Program-made: the position numbers and the translations under genes
The notes under the pieces: generated by a model
Told to the model about the DNA's origin: nothing
Databases searched by the model: none
What the model saw: only the letters and a program-made list of their open reading frames with translations
NCBI RefSeq assembly: GCF_036170895.1
Contig: NZ_CP108036.1
Span: 4,340,001-4,404,000 of the forward strand
Reading direction: 5' to 3'
Source: Streptomyces erythrochromogenes
GTDB lineage: Bacteria > Actinomycetota > Actinomycetes > Streptomycetales > Streptomycetaceae
Length of the DNA stretch: 64,000 bases
Part shown: positions 1-7,954 of the stretch, piece after piece
How the letters are laid out: the number at the start of each line of letters is the position of its first letter
How positions within the stretch are numbered: the stretch's first letter is position 1

Positions 1-16
1 GCAGAAGGAGTCATGC

Positions 17-973
17 GTGAATCGTCATCGCACGGCCTTGTCCGTCCTGCTCTCGGCGGGCGCCCTGGTCGCGGGTGTCCTGACGGCGGCCACCCCCTCG
101 ATCGCTGCGGACGCCCCGACGTCCTTCCGGCCGCAGCACACCCAGGGCTTCTGGACCGCCGAGAGGATGCGGGCGGCCACCCCGCTCGACGTGACGGCGG
201 TCCCCGGCGCTGCCCGTACCGCGGTGGCCACTTCCGCCACCCCCACCGCCGTCGCCCCGACGACCGCCGCCCCTGCCGCATCGCCCACGGCGTTCCCACA
301 GGCGGGCGGGGCCTGGACGGGCGGCGGCGCGGTCGTGAAGACCTCGGGCCGGGTCTTCTTCACGATGGGCAGCCGCACCGCCTCCTGTTCCGGCAACTCG
401 ATCACCAGCGCCAACGGCAGCACGGTCATGACGGCCGGCCACTGCGTGAAGTACCAGGGTGCCTGGCACACGAACTGGGTCTTCGTGCCCGCCTACAACA
501 ACGGGTCGGCGCCCTACGGCCAGTGGTCGGCCACCAAGACCTTCGCCACCGACCAGTGGGCGGCGAGCGAGGACATGAACATGGACGTCGGCCTCGCCGT
601 CGTCGCCCCGCTGAACGGCCAGACCCTCAGCCAGGCCGTCGGCGCGCAGGGAGTCCTCTTCAACGGCGGCTACAACAAGAAGATGTACTCCTTCGGCTTC
701 CCCGCGGCGGCCCCGTACGACGGAACGAAGCTGGTCTACTGCAGCGGCAACAGCGGCAAGGACTTCCTGCTCACCAAGGACCACAGCCTGGGCTGCAACA
801 TGACCGGCGGCTCCAGCGGCGGCCCCTGGTTCCAGGACTTCAACGAGGCCACGGGCCTCGGCACCCAGGTTTCGGTGAACAGCTTCGGCTACACCTTCCT
901 GCCGAACCGCATGTACGGCCCGTACCTCGGCAACGAGGCGAAGGCGGCCTACGACAAGGCGCAGACCTCCTGA
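17..973 (+). CDS. secreted trypsin-like serine protease
   Basis: 318 aa exported serine peptidase of the chymotrypsin fold, expected to act outside the cell. A Sec signal peptide covers about residues 1-31 (basic MNRHR start, hydrophobic core, cleavage near SIAADAP), followed by an Ala/Thr/Pro-rich linker to about residue 95. The catalytic triad is visible: His in TAGHCV (about 141), Asp in MNMDVGLAVV (about 192) and Ser in TGGSSGGPW (about 265). The GTG start at 17 is chosen because GAAGGAG lies 6 nt upstream; the ATG at 13 is in another frame. The Ser-containing GGSSGGPW loop fits the trypsin-like peptidases common in Streptomyces. Substrate unknown. The gene is complete although it sits at the window edge. 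Confidence 0.88.
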   Translation: MNRHRTALSVLLSAGALVAGVLTAATPSIAADAPTSFRPQHTQGFWTAERMRAATPLDVTAVPGAARTAVATSATPTAVAPTTAAPAASPTAFPQAGGAWTGGGAVVKTSGRVFFTMGSRTASCSGNSITSANGSTVMTAGHCVKYQGAWHTNWVFVPAYNNGSAPYGQWSATKTFATDQWAASEDMNMDVGLAVVAPLNGQTLSQAVGAQGVLFNGGYNKKMYSFGFPAAAPYDGTKLVYCSGNSGKDFLLTKDHSLGCNMTGGSSGGPWFQDFNEATGLGTQVSVNSFGYTFLPNRMYGPYLGNEAKAAYDKAQTS

Positions 974-1022
974 CCACACAGTCGCCCGCCACCCCCGCCC
1001 GGCCGGTACTCTGTACCGGCCA

Positions 1023-1109
1023 GGTGGGTTGCCCGAGCGGCCTAAGGGAACGGTCTTGAAAACCGTCGTGGCAGCGATGTCACCGTGGGTTCAAATCCCA
1101 CACCCACCG
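1023..1109 (+). tRNA. tRNA-Ser(TGA)
   Basis: 87-nt class II cloverleaf. Acceptor GGTGGGT (1023-1029) pairs with ACCCACC (1102-1108); the anticodon stem ACGGT/ACCGT closes a CTTGAAA loop giving anticodon TGA (1057-1059). A long variable arm (GGCAGCGATGTC region) and the T-loop TTCAAAT are present. CCA is not encoded. It reads UCA codons. Confidence 0.96.
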
Positions 1110-1116
1110 CAGTGAA

Positions 1117-1154
1117 CGGCCCCTGACCGGTACGAACGGTCAGGGGCCGCTTTC
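1117..1154 (+). terminator. intrinsic terminator of tRNA-Ser(TGA)
   Basis: A perfect 13-bp stem, CGGCCCCTGACCG (1117-1129) against its complement at 1137-1149, with a 7-nt loop and followed by CTTTC. It lies 8 nt past the tRNA end. Confidence 0.85.
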
Positions 1155-1617
1155 ATGCCCTCTGGGAGCCGCGTGGTTGCGGCGGAGTCGGCTTGGGGGC
1201 GCGCACGATGGCCGAGCGCATGCCGTCGGCGACGGCATGGGTCGGGGCCGAGGCGGGGGTCGAGATCTCTGCCGAGGTCCCGAAAGTGCTGACAACAGAG
1301 GGGCGGGCTCGACGCCGGCATGAGGGGGCTCGAGGGCTGGGGGATCTCCGTCGGGGTAAGGCGCGCGGTGCGATTTTCGGCTTGCGGGTCGGCAGTCGGT
1401 GTGCCGGAACGGCGTTCCAGGCCTGACCTGGTCCCAGGCGGCCCCGGAAGGCTGGTCACCAGGGGCCCCGAGGCGGGCTGAAAAGTCGGATTGATCCTTC
1501 CGGGTGGTGTTAGTCGGAAGATCGGCGCGTGTGATGAGCGCAGTGCAGTTGCCCCCACATCATGACGAATGTATTCAGATCCGCCCGTCGGAACAACGCG
1601 AATCGAGGCACTCAGTC
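1155..1617. other. intergenic stretch without a recognisable gene
   Basis: About 460 nt between the tRNA terminator and the next gene. The open frames on both strands here lack a ribosome-binding site, have no recognisable protein content and do not show Streptomyces third-position bias. The last 100 nt presumably hold the promoter of the gene at 1618; I see no clear -10/-35 pair. Confidence 0.4.
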
Positions 1618-2055
1618 ATGGCTCACCGCAACATCCTCACGTCGATCTGGACCTCGGTCCTGGCCGCCCTGGTGGCCGTCCTCTCCTCCCTCGGCTTCGG
1701 CGGCAAGGTGGCTCCGGCCGCCGCTGCCTCCACCGCCGGTGGCGCGACTGCCACTGCTGCCACTGTCGCCGCCGCCCCCGTGCGCCGGCCGGCCGTCACG
1801 GCTCCGCGGAGCTGGCGGGAGATGATGCGGGGCGGTTCGCTGCCGCCGACCCTGAAGCAGCGCATCCGGGCCGAGGCCCACGGCAAGACCCCCGGTGTCC
1901 GTCGCTCCACCACCGCCGCAGCCATGGGCGCCGCCCCGGGAACCGCCGCTCGCGTCCTGACGCCTTCCGCGGTGCCCGCCCCCCGTGCCCCCCATGTCCC
2001 CCGCGCCGGACGCGCCGCCCGTGCCACCCGCGAGACGCTGGCGCTCGCCGCGTAG
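1618..2055 (+). CDS. small exported Ala-rich protein, unknown function
   Basis: 145 aa. The ATG at 1618 has GAGG at 1605-1608; longer in-frame extension upstream lacks a ribosome site. Residues 1-35 form a signal-peptide or membrane segment (TSIWTSVLAALVAVLSSLGF) followed by an Ala-rich stretch, then a basic region with SWREMMRGGSLPPTLKQRIRAEA and a low-complexity Ala/Pro/Arg tail. It resembles the small Streptomyces proteins grouped as DUF6344, from memory only. No enzymatic motif is seen. It is monocistronic, since the neighbouring gene starts 600 nt away. Confidence 0.6.
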   Translation: MAHRNILTSIWTSVLAALVAVLSSLGFGGKVAPAAAASTAGGATATAATVAAAPVRRPAVTAPRSWREMMRGGSLPPTLKQRIRAEAHGKTPGVRRSTTAAAMGAAPGTAARVLTPSAVPAPRAPHVPRAGRAARATRETLALAA

Positions 2056-2663
2056 CCCCGTACGGGCAGGCAGGACGAAGCGGGACCGCAGGCAGAAGCA
2101 AGGTGTGCAAGCAGCAGCAGAACAAAAAGCGGCAGAAGAGGCAGGACCGGCAGACGCGGCAGAAGCAGGTACGCGGGCAGTAGCAGGGACGCAGACGCAG
2201 GAATGTAGGCAGGCGCTGGAGCCCGGTCGGTCGTGACCGCGGATCGCGCCGCGCGGTGCCCCGGCAGCGGGGCGCGGATGGATCACCCCGGCGTGCGCCG
2301 GGGAGCGTGCAGGGGCGTGGAGCTTGGCATTGCAGGGCCGCAGGCCCGGGAGACGGTGGGGTTCCCGGACGGCGCGGCCCTTTTCGGCATGTCCGGGAGC
2401 GTCGGTCTGACAGACGGCTTCATCCCTTGTGTGACGCGGGGTTCAGCCGGTTTCAGGGTGCTGACCTGGGGCTTCGGGGGCGTGAATGGGGTTTATCCAA
2501 TGTTGGTCATACTTGCAGGGGAATCGGAGAGTCCGGGGTGGTTCGCCGGGGATTCGGTGGGCAACTCTGGTCTCGCGACGTCGTCAGCACAAAGGAACGA
2601 CCGAGGCGGTCGGCCAACTGCCTCGGAGTAATTCCCACTTCCGTTTTCTGGAGGAATGAAGAC
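2056..2663. other. intergenic region with a purine-rich repetitive tract
   Basis: 608 nt without a convincing gene. From about 2087 to 2215 the plus strand is strikingly A/G-rich, with irregular repeats built on GGCAG, GCAGAAG and GCAGCAG, unlike the C/G-balanced surroundings. From 2300 on base composition is more even, and the promoter of the next gene should lie there. A 132-codon open frame at 2233-2631 is not supported by codon bias or homology. Confidence 0.45.
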
Positions 2664-2975
2664 ATGGCAAGCATCCGTACCGCCCGCGTCATCGCCGCTG
2701 TCGCCGCCCTTCCCCTCGCCGTCGCGCTCTTCGGCGGGGTGGCAACGGCCGACAACGGCGCCTTCGCGAACGACGGATCGAATGCGAGCGCCGCCGGCAT
2801 CATCGGCAGCGGCGTGGGTGGCGACAACAACGGCAACTCGTCCACCTCGCAGCAGGTGACCACCGGCTCCGGTGCCTCCAACCAGAACAACACCGCGCAG
2901 GTCAACGGCTCGGCCTTCACCGCACTCAACCAGGGCAACTCGAACGTGGCGGTCAACTTCCACCCCTGGTGGTAG
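2664..2975 (+). CDS. small secreted Asn/Gln-rich protein
   Basis: 103 aa. ATG at 2664 with GGAGG at 2650-2654; the 5'-extended frame is not credible. A signal peptide ends at about residue 27 (GGVATADNG). The mature 76 aa are rich in Gly, Asn, Ser, Gln and contain no Cys. Segments such as SNQNNTAQVNGS and ALNQGNSNVAVNF alternate polar Asn/Gln with small or beta-branched residues, and it ends in FHPWW. Similar short exported proteins recur in Streptomyces without known function. The spacing of Q/N residues recalls curlin-type amyloid repeats, but this is inference; it lacks the Cys pair and sequence of chaplins and is not a rodlin. Confidence 0.72.
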   Translation: MASIRTARVIAAVAALPLAVALFGGVATADNGAFANDGSNASAAGIIGSGVGGDNNGNSSTSQQVTTGSGASNQNNTAQVNGSAFTALNQGNSNVAVNFHPWW

Positions 2976-3090
2976 TAGCGGCACCAGCCGCGCCGAATCT
3001 TGAGGGCGCCTGTGCGACCGGACCGGCTGGGGTCCGGTAGCGCGGGCGCCCTCGCGCATGTCCCGCCGGCTTCCCGACCTTGACACCGCG

Positions 3091-3117
3091 GGTAAATCTG
3101 ACGGACAGTCAGTTACC
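3091..3117. promoter_or_regulatory. palindromic operator upstream of the igr-like operon
   Basis: Inner arms CTGAC (3098-3102) and GTCAG (3108-3112) flank GGACA. Outer arms GGTAA (3091-3095) and TTACC (3113-3117) extend the symmetry to 10 bp per arm, with two extra bases on the left. It lies 31-58 nt before the GTG of the first dehydrogenase gene and downstream of a TTGACA hexamer (3080-3085) that could be a -35 box. Its size and position suit a TetR-family repressor; the cognate regulator is not in the window. Confidence 0.55.
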
Positions 3118-3148
3118 TTGTTGATGTGGACGCCGGGAGGCCTGCGCC

Positions 3149-4300
3149 GTGCACCTCGCCCCGACCGAAGGCCAGTTGCGGCTCCGTGCCGAACTGCGCG
3201 CGTACTTCAAGGAACTGCTGCCCGACGGGGTCCCCGAGGACCCGGCCGACCAGCGCGGACTCCTGCGCCGCATCGGCGCCGACGGGCTGCTCGGCCTCGG
3301 CTGGCCCGTCGCGTACGGCGGGCAGGGCCGCGGCGCGGACGAGCAGTTCGTCTTCTTCGACGAGGCCTACCGGGCCGGCGCCCCCGTCTCCATGGTCACG
3401 CTGAACACCGTCGGCCCGACCTTGATGAAGTACGGGACCGAGGAACAGAAGGACTACTTCCTGCCCCGGATCCTCGCGGGCGAGATCGTCTTCGCCATCG
3501 GCTACTCCGAGCCCGAGGCCGGCACCGACCTCGCCTCACTGCGAACCCGTGCGGTCCGCGACGGAGCGGACTGGCTGATCGACGGGCAGAAGATCTTCAC
3601 CTCCAACGCCCAGAACGCGGACTGGATCTGGCTCGCCTGCCGCACCGAGCCCCAGGCCCCGAAGCACAAGGGCATCTCGATCATCCTCGTTCCCACCCAC
3701 GACCCCGGCTTCTCGTGGACCCCGATCGACACCGTCGGAGGGCTCACGACCACGGCGACGTACTACGACTCCGTCCGCGTGCCGGCCGGCAACCTCGTCG
3801 GCCCCGAACACGGCGGCTGGGGGCTGATCACCAACCAGCTCAACCACGAGCGCGTGGCCCTCGCCGCCATCGGCATGCAGGCCGAGGACTTCTACGAGCT
3901 CGCCCTCCGGCACGCCCGCACCCCCGACCCGGCCACCGGAGAGCGGCCCGCAGACCTTCCCTGGGTCCGGTCCCGCCTCGCCGAGGCCCACGCCCGGCTG
4001 GCCGCCGTACGCCTCCTCAACTGGCGTCTCGTCCAGGACGTGGGCGGCGGCAGCCTGGCGCCCGGCGACGCCAGCGGCGTGAAGTTCCTCGGCACCGAGT
4101 CGGCCGTCGAGGTGTACCGGATGTGCCAGGAGGTGGTGGGCGAGGAGGCGCTCGTACGGGGGGCCGCGGCCTTCGCGGGCGGCGAGCTCGAGCGGATGAA
4201 CCGAGCCGCACAGATCAACACCTTCGGCGGCGGGGTGAGCGAGGTCCAGCGGGAGATCGTCGCCATGATGCGGCTCGGCATGAAGGGGAGGAAGCGATGA
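3149..4300 (+). CDS. acyl-CoA dehydrogenase (FadE29-like)
   Basis: 383 aa flavin-dependent acyl-CoA dehydrogenase; would introduce the alpha-beta double bond in an acyl-CoA thioester. The N-terminal helical domain (1-115), the middle beta domain with the FAD/substrate signature FAIGYSEPEAGTDLASL (about 115-132) and DGQKIFTSNAQNADW, and the C-terminal helical domain ending GGGVSEVQREIVAMM are all present. GTG at 3149 has GGGAGG 8 nt upstream. First gene of a five-gene operon; its stop overlaps the next ATG (ATGA). In length and context it matches FadE29 (ChsE2) of the mycobacterial igr operon, which works as a heteromer with a second, shorter dehydrogenase; such a partner is encoded two genes on. 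Confidence 0.85.
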   Translation: MHLAPTEGQLRLRAELRAYFKELLPDGVPEDPADQRGLLRRIGADGLLGLGWPVAYGGQGRGADEQFVFFDEAYRAGAPVSMVTLNTVGPTLMKYGTEEQKDYFLPRILAGEIVFAIGYSEPEAGTDLASLRTRAVRDGADWLIDGQKIFTSNAQNADWIWLACRTEPQAPKHKGISIILVPTHDPGFSWTPIDTVGGLTTTATYYDSVRVPAGNLVGPEHGGWGLITNQLNHERVALAAIGMQAEDFYELALRHARTPDPATGERPADLPWVRSRLAEAHARLAAVRLLNWRLVQDVGGGSLAPGDASGVKFLGTESAVEVYRMCQEVVGEEALVRGAAAFAGGELERMNRAAQINTFGGGVSEVQREIVAMMRLGMKGRKR

Positions 4301-5244
4301 CGGCGGACGCAACCGGCACGGCCGAGGAGGCGGCCAGGTTCCACGCGCTGCTGGCGGCCTTCGAGGGAGCCCCGGCCGCCACCGCCGGCCGGGGCAAGGA
4401 CGCGGTCAACGAGCCGATGATCCGCCACTGGTGCGAGGCGATGGGCGACGCCAACCCCGCCTACACCGGGCCGGACGCCATCGCTCCCCCCACCATGCTC
4501 CAGGCCTGGACCATGGGCGGGCTCTCCGGCCACTCCGACCGCTCCTCCGCCTACGACGAGCTCTTCGCGCTCCTCGACGGCGCCGGCTTCACCTCCGTCG
4601 TCGCCACCGACTGCGAACAGGAGTACCTCCGCCCGCTGCGCCCCGGCGACACGATCACCTTCGACGCCGTCATCGAGTCCGTGTCGCCGCGCAAGACGAC
4701 CAAGCTGGGCACCGGCCACTTCGTGACGACCCGCATGGACGTCCGGGCGGGCGGGGAGCCCGCAGGCACCCACCGCTTCCGGATCCTGAAGTACGCCCCG
4801 GCCGCCCGGCCGGCGAAGGAGGCCGCGCCCCGGACGAAAGCCGCTGCGCAGCGCCCCCGCCCCGTGGTCAACCGCGACAACCAGGGCTTCTGGGACGGGG
4901 TCCGGGAGCACCGGCTGCTGATCCAGCGCTGCACCTCCTGCGCGACCCTCCGCTTGCCCTGGCTCCCCGGCTGCAACACCTGCGCGAGCCCCGACTGGGA
5001 CACGGTCGAGGCCTCCGGCGCCGGCACGGTGTTCAGCTACGTCGTCATGCACCACCCGCCGTTCCCGGCCTTCGACCCGCCCTACGCGGTCGCGCTCGTC
5101 GAGCTCGCCGAAGGGGTCCGCATGATCAGCAACATCACCGGTGTCCCGTACGACAAGGTGCGCATCGGCCTCCCCGTCCAACTGGAGTTCCTGCGCGTCG
5201 ACGACGACCTCGAACTCCCCGTCTTCCGCGGGAGCGAGGGCTGA
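4297..5244 (+). CDS. MaoC hydratase fused to DUF35/OB-fold domain (ChsH2-like)
   Basis: 315 aa. Residues 1-165 form a MaoC-like hot-dog domain (NEPMIRHWCEAMGDANPAY, then RPLRPGDTITFDAVI); residues 185-315 form a DUF35 unit with a zinc ribbon (CTSC, then CNTC) and an OB fold (FSYVVMHHPPFPAFDPPYAVALVEL). This two-domain layout and length fit ChsH2 of the igr cluster. There the MaoC half pairs with ChsH1 to hydrate a steroid enoyl-CoA, and the DUF35 half binds the Ltp2 aldolase. Both partners are encoded downstream. The start ATG overlaps the previous stop, and the stop overlaps the next ATG, so translation is coupled. A role on a steroid substrate is inferred from context. Confidence 0.83.
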   Translation: MTADATGTAEEAARFHALLAAFEGAPAATAGRGKDAVNEPMIRHWCEAMGDANPAYTGPDAIAPPTMLQAWTMGGLSGHSDRSSAYDELFALLDGAGFTSVVATDCEQEYLRPLRPGDTITFDAVIESVSPRKTTKLGTGHFVTTRMDVRAGGEPAGTHRFRILKYAPAARPAKEAAPRTKAAAQRPRPVVNRDNQGFWDGVREHRLLIQRCTSCATLRLPWLPGCNTCASPDWDTVEASGAGTVFSYVVMHHPPFPAFDPPYAVALVELAEGVRMISNITGVPYDKVRIGLPVQLEFLRVDDDLELPVFRGSEG

Positions 5245-6275
5245 TGGACTTCCACCCCACCGAGGAACAGGCCGCCGCGGCCGGTCTCGCCGCCCGGATC
5301 TTCTCCGACCTCGCCACCCACGAACGGCTCGCCGCCACCGGCACCGGCAGCGACGCAGAACTCTGGAAGGCCCTCACCGCGGCCGGACTGACGGCCGCGG
5401 TCGAGGAGATCGGCCTGCTCGGACTGGTCCTGCTGCTGGAGGAGCAGGGCCGCACCACCGCCCAGGTCCCCTACGCCGCCACCTGCGTGTACGGGATCCT
5501 CCCCGTGGCGGCCCACGGCAGCCCGGAGCAGCGCGCCCGCCTGCTGCCCGCGCTCGGCAGCGGGGACGCGGTGGCCACCGGAGCCTTCCCCGCCCGCGGC
5601 CGGATCACCGCCGAGGGCGGCCGGCTCACCGGGACCGCCCCCACCGTCCCCTGGCTGCGCGACGCCACGCACGTCCTGGTCCCCGACGCCGAGCGGGCCC
5701 TGTGGCTCGTACGGACCGACGCGCCCGGCGTGCGGACGTCCCCCGTCGAGACGACCGCGCCCTGGTCGGCGGGCCGGCTGGTGCTGAGCGGGGCCGACGC
5801 CGAACGCATCGGCTCCGACGGCGCCTACGAGCACACCCTCGCCGCCGCGCGCACCGCCTTCGCCGGGCTCCAGGCGGGCGTCTGTGCGGGCTCGCTCGCC
5901 CGCGCGGTCGAGTACACCTCCACCCGTGAGCAGTTCGGGCGGCCGCTCTCCACCAACCAGGGGGTCATGCTGCGCGCGGCCGACGCGTACATGGACACCG
6001 AGGCGATCCGGGTGACCACGTACGAAGCGGCCTGGCGCATCGACCAGGGGCTCGCGGCGCACGAGCACGCGCTGACGGCGGCCTGGTGGGCCTCCGAGGC
6101 GGGCAAGCGCGTCGTGCACGCGGGCCAGCACCTGCACGGCGGCATGGGCGCAGACCTGGACCACCCCGTGCACCGGCACTTCCTGTGGGGACGCCAGCTG
6201 GACGCGTACCTGGGCTGCGGCAGCGAGCTGCTGGCCGAGCTGGGAGCTTCGATAGCCGAGGGGGAACAGGCATGA
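5244..6275 (+). CDS. acyl-CoA dehydrogenase (FadE28-like)
   Basis: 343 aa, the shorter of two dehydrogenases in the operon. Its N-terminal half is divergent and the middle domain abbreviated; the C-terminal helical domain with YTSTREQFGRPLSTNQGV (Arg-x-x-Phe-Gly, the FAD pyrophosphate contact in this family) and HLHGGMGADLDHPVHRHF is well preserved. The length is close to mycobacterial FadE28 (ChsE1). The likely product is one half of an alpha2-beta2 dehydrogenase with the protein at 3149. ATG at 5244 shares its A with the preceding TGA, and the end overlaps the next gene by 4 nt. In mycobacteria fadE28 and fadE29 are adjacent, whereas here chsH2 lies between them. Confidence 0.83.
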   Translation: MDFHPTEEQAAAAGLAARIFSDLATHERLAATGTGSDAELWKALTAAGLTAAVEEIGLLGLVLLLEEQGRTTAQVPYAATCVYGILPVAAHGSPEQRARLLPALGSGDAVATGAFPARGRITAEGGRLTGTAPTVPWLRDATHVLVPDAERALWLVRTDAPGVRTSPVETTAPWSAGRLVLSGADAERIGSDGAYEHTLAAARTAFAGLQAGVCAGSLARAVEYTSTREQFGRPLSTNQGVMLRAADAYMDTEAIRVTTYEAAWRIDQGLAAHEHALTAAWWASEAGKRVVHAGQHLHGGMGADLDHPVHRHFLWGRQLDAYLGCGSELLAELGASIAEGEQA

Positions 6276-6655
6276 ACGTCGGCGACACGCTGCCGCCGCT
6301 GGAGATCGCGGTCACCCGCACCCTGATCGTCGCGGGCGCCATCGCCTCCCGCGACTACCAGGACGTGCACCACGACGCGGCGCTCGCGCGGGAAAAGGGC
6401 TCCCCGGACATCTTCATGAACATCCTGACCACCAACGGTCTGGTCGGCCGCTACATCACCGACCACCTCGGGCCGCGGGCCGCCCTGCGCAAGGTGGCCA
6501 TCCGCCTCGGCGCCCCCAACTACCCGGGGGACACCATGACCCTCACCGGCACCGTGACGGCCGTGCTCGGCAACATCGTCGAGATCCGGGTCGTAGGAGC
6601 CAACGGCATCGGCCACCACGTCTCCGGGACGGTCACCGCGGAGGTGGCCGCATGA
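6272..6655 (+). CDS. MaoC-family hydratase (ChsH1-like)
   Basis: 127 aa single hot-dog domain. The hydratase signature region reads ASRDYQDVHHD (about residues 26-36), providing Asp and His candidates for catalysis. The C-terminal strand pattern (YPGDTMTLTGTVTAV, GNIVEIRVVGANGIG) is typical. Length and neighbours match ChsH1, the catalytic partner of the MaoC half of ChsH2. It starts inside the stop of the previous gene and ends in an ATGA overlap with the next, so stoichiometric synthesis is likely. Confidence 0.83.
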   Translation: MNVGDTLPPLEIAVTRTLIVAGAIASRDYQDVHHDAALAREKGSPDIFMNILTTNGLVGRYITDHLGPRAALRKVAIRLGAPNYPGDTMTLTGTVTAVLGNIVEIRVVGANGIGHHVSGTVTAEVAA

Positions 6656-7818
6656 GCGTCCGCACCCGGGACCAGCTCGGTGGCCGGGCCGCGATCGCCG
6701 GCATCGGTGCGACCGAGTTCTCCAAGGACTCCGGTCGCAGTGAGCTCAAGCTGGCCGTCGAAGCCGTGCATGCCGCCCTCGACGACGCAGGGCTCACCCC
6801 TGCCGACGTCGACGGCATGGTCACCTTCACGATGGACACCAGCCCCGAGATCACCGTCGCGCAGGCGGCGGGCATCGGGGAGCTGTCCTTCTTCTCCCGC
6901 ATCCACTACGGCGGGGGCGCCGCCTGCGCCACCGTCCAGCAGGCCGCCCTCGCCGTCGCCACCGGGGTCGCGGAGGTCGTCGTCTGCTACCGCGCGTTCA
7001 ACGAGCGCTCCGGGCGCCGTTTCGGGTCCGGCGTCCAGCAGCGCGAGCCCTCGGCGGAGGGCGCGGCGCTGGGCTGGTCGCTGCCCTGGGGCCTGCTGAC
7101 CCCCGCCTCCTGGGTGGCCATGGCCGCCCAGCGCTACCTGCACACCTACAACCTCACCCCCGAAGCCTTCGGGCACGTCGCGGTCACCGACCGCCGACAC
7201 GCCGCGAACAACCCGGCCGCCTATTTCCACGGCAAGCCGATCACCCTCGCCGACCACGCCGCCTCGCGCTGGATCGTCGAGCCGCTGCGGCTGCTGGACT
7301 GCTGTCAGGAGACCGACGGCGGCCAAGCCCTCGTCGTCACCACGATCGAACGGGCCCGCTCCCTGCGGCACGCGCCCGCAGTGATCACCGCGGCGGCGCA
7401 GGGCGCCGGACGCCGCCAGGAGGGCATGACCTCCTTCTACCGTGACGACCTGACCGGGCTGCCGGAGATGGACGTGGTCGCGCGCCAGCTGTGGCGCACC
7501 AGCGGGCTGCGGCCCTCCGACATCGACGTCGGCATCCTCTACGACCACTTCACACCCTTCGTCCTGATGCAGCTGGAGGAGTTCGGCTTCTGCCAGCCGG
7601 GCGAGGCCGCCGACTTCGTGGCCGCGGACGCGCTCCCGCTCAACACCCACGGCGGCCAGCTCGGAGAGGCGTACCTGCACGGCATGAACGGCATCGCCGA
7701 GGCCGTCCGCCAGCTGCGCGGCACCTCCGTCAACCAGGTGGCGGGAGCCTCGCGCGCACTCGTCACGGCAGGCACCGGGGTGCCGACGTCCGGGCTGATC
7801 CTCGGCGCCGACGGCTGA
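6652..7818 (+). CDS. thiolase-fold lipid-transfer protein/aldolase (Ltp2-like)
   Basis: 388 aa non-condensing thiolase-superfamily protein of the SCP-x/lipid-transfer type. The start AAIAGIGATEFSKDSGRSE, the GGGAACATVQQAALAVATG nucleophile-region motif and the C-terminal NTHGGQLGEAYLHGMN motif are characteristic. In the igr operon the last gene, ltp2, encodes a retro-aldolase that releases propionyl-CoA from the hydrated steroid side chain after binding the DUF35 domain of ChsH2; both are encoded here. ATG at 6652 overlaps the preceding TGA. It closes the operon. No terminator hairpin is obvious in the 136 nt before the sigma-factor gene. Confidence 0.85.
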   Translation: MSVRTRDQLGGRAAIAGIGATEFSKDSGRSELKLAVEAVHAALDDAGLTPADVDGMVTFTMDTSPEITVAQAAGIGELSFFSRIHYGGGAACATVQQAALAVATGVAEVVVCYRAFNERSGRRFGSGVQQREPSAEGAALGWSLPWGLLTPASWVAMAAQRYLHTYNLTPEAFGHVAVTDRRHAANNPAAYFHGKPITLADHAASRWIVEPLRLLDCCQETDGGQALVVTTIERARSLRHAPAVITAAAQGAGRRQEGMTSFYRDDLTGLPEMDVVARQLWRTSGLRPSDIDVGILYDHFTPFVLMQLEEFGFCQPGEAADFVAADALPLNTHGGQLGEAYLHGMNGIAEAVRQLRGTSVNQVAGASRALVTAGTGVPTSGLILGADG

Positions 7819-7942
7819 GACCCCGGTCCCTGCACGGCCCCGCCCCCTCCACCTTCAGGGGGTGGGGATGGCCCTACTCCTACAACCTGAGATGGATCCC
7901 CCATCGGCACCTGCGGGCGATTCCAGCGATGACGGGCGCTCC

Positions 7943-7948
7943 TAGCGT
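7943..7948 (+). promoter_or_regulatory. -10 element of a probable leaderless promoter
   Basis: TAGCGT ends 6 nt before the ATG at 7955. With transcription starting about 6-7 nt past a -10 box, the mRNA would begin at or next to the start codon. A GGAG at 7949-7952 is too close to the ATG to serve as a ribosome-binding site. Confidence 0.5.
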
Positions 7949-7954
7949 GGAGAC

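Noticed and set aside
2233..2631. 132-codon open frame in the gap before the secreted protein
   Set aside because: No ribosome-binding site, weak third-position bias and no recognisable content; more likely promoter and leader DNA.
2664..2975. Chaplin or rodlin
   Set aside because: The chaplin Cys residues and core sequence are missing, and it does not match rodlin; only the exported Asn/Gln-rich character is shared.
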